This document shows, piece after piece, positions 63,611 through 64,000 of a DNA stretch of 64,000 nucleotides. The notes beneath the pieces are model-generated. The model saw only the letters and a list, made by a program, of their open reading frames with translations. It was not told the origin of the DNA and ran no database searches. Every line of letters starts with the position of its first letter. Within the stretch, counting starts at the first letter, position 1. The position numbers and the translations under genes are program-made. Where the stretch lies: contig NZ_JWIG01000029.1 in NCBI RefSeq assembly GCF_000814675.1, positions 310,001-374,000 of the forward strand, given 5' to 3'. Source of the stretch: Pseudoalteromonas distincta. Its GTDB lineage: Bacteria; Pseudomonadota; Gammaproteobacteria; Enterobacterales; Alteromonadaceae.

Positions 63611-64000
63611 TATAGTTCGAGTCTCTTTAAGTGATTGATTACAATTTCAATTCTTGTCCTTAGTGGACCAGGAGAGTTTTTCCCTCCACCTGTAGTAGCT
63701 GATTTAAATGTATCATCTTCTTTAATTTCATTCAGAATATCTTTCAGTCCAGCAATATGATCTGGGTTACCTTCATCTATCTCATCTATTCGGCTTATTA
63801 TGCCGGTGCAAATAGCCTCAAAATGATATACAGAAAAGTTTGATTGTATTCCATTATTTCCTTTTCTACCAAATGACTTTTCACCTAGTGATTTATTTAA
63901 AATACTAAATACTTTGTTAAAAGTAATCTCTTCTTCAGCGTAATCGAAGGTTATATCTTTGTTTTCAGGATCTGTAACCTTTTCCATGTATTCAGTTAAA
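63610..64000 (-). CDS. DUF262/GmrSD-like protein, C-terminal end (cut by window)
   Basis: The frame stays open to the window edge beyond the internal ATG at 63987 (LTEYMEKVTD), so the gene continues outside the window and only about 129 C-terminal residues are seen. The segment FNKVFSILNKSLGEKSFGRKG ... NFSVYHFEAICTGIISRIDE and the closing RTRIEIVINHLKRL match the tail of DUF262-type proteins, which in full carry an N-terminal ParB-like nuclease/NTPase (as in GmrSD). DUF262 genes commonly precede HEPN genes of the type found here. The assignment of this fragment is moderately sure. Confidence 0.6.
   Translation of the reverse strand, partial: LTEYMEKVTDPENKDITFDYAEEEITFNKVFSILNKSLGEKSFGRKGNNGIQSNFSVYHFEAICTGIISRIDEIDEGNPDHIAGLKDILNEIKEDDTFKSATTGGGKNSPGPLRTRIEIVINHLKRLEL

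Overview
The window is a low-GC gammaproteobacterial chromosome segment that looks like a marine Pseudoalteromonas (Alteromonadales). This rests on protein style (TonB-dependent receptors, CsiV next to mfd, an mfd/cbb3/fnr/ttcA neighbourhood), AT-rich codon use, and a long tandem run of tRNA-Lys genes. No database search was possible, so the genus is an inference.

Layout. 1-2.2 kb: C-terminal end of mfd, csiV and a small lipoprotein. 2.2-7.4 kb (minus): a two-TM unknown protein, a large TonB-dependent receptor and a small lipoprotein. 7.8-17.9 kb (plus): a respiration block, ccoNOQP (cbb3 oxidase), fixH-ccoI-ccoS-TauE/SafE (assembly), fnr, uspE and ttcA. FNR-box-like sites lie in front of ccoN and uspE. 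18-21.9 kb (minus): an unknown membrane-anchored protein, a secreted alpha/beta hydrolase and a soluble PAS-PAS chemotaxis transducer. 22-31 kb (minus): recC-recB-recD, without ptrA. 31-35.7 kb (minus): a PhoD-like phosphatase, a type I phosphodiesterase-like protein and a TonB-dependent receptor, suggesting organophosphate scavenging. 36-43 kb: Old Yellow Enzyme, DUF2750 protein, then a TetR regulator divergent from a PhyH dioxygenase/DapA-like aldolase pair, facing an epoxide-hydrolase-like enzyme and an OprD-like porin. 43.5-46.2 kb: CHASE-PAS hybrid histidine kinase. 46.3-48.9 kb: tRNA-Ser, nadA and eight tRNA-Lys genes. 49-57.1 kb (minus): tolQRAB-pal-cpoB and ruvCAB, separated by a 1.2 kb gap that holds a MITE-like repeat and a candidate sRNA but no ybgC. 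57.3-61.1 kb: ybbP/ybbA divergent from tesA. 61.2-64 kb: an accessory segment starting at tRNA-Pro, with a 50-codon ORF convergent with a Fic gene, a broken integrase, and a HEPN nuclease gene next to the end of a DUF262 gene cut by the window.

The most interesting parts are the last 2.8 kb (two possible toxin or defence modules beside integrase debris), the candidate sRNA at about 54.3 kb, the strictly alternating tRNA-Lys array, the two copies of a MITE-like repeat, and the dioxygenase/aldolase locus with a perfect 14-bp inverted repeat in its divergent promoter region.
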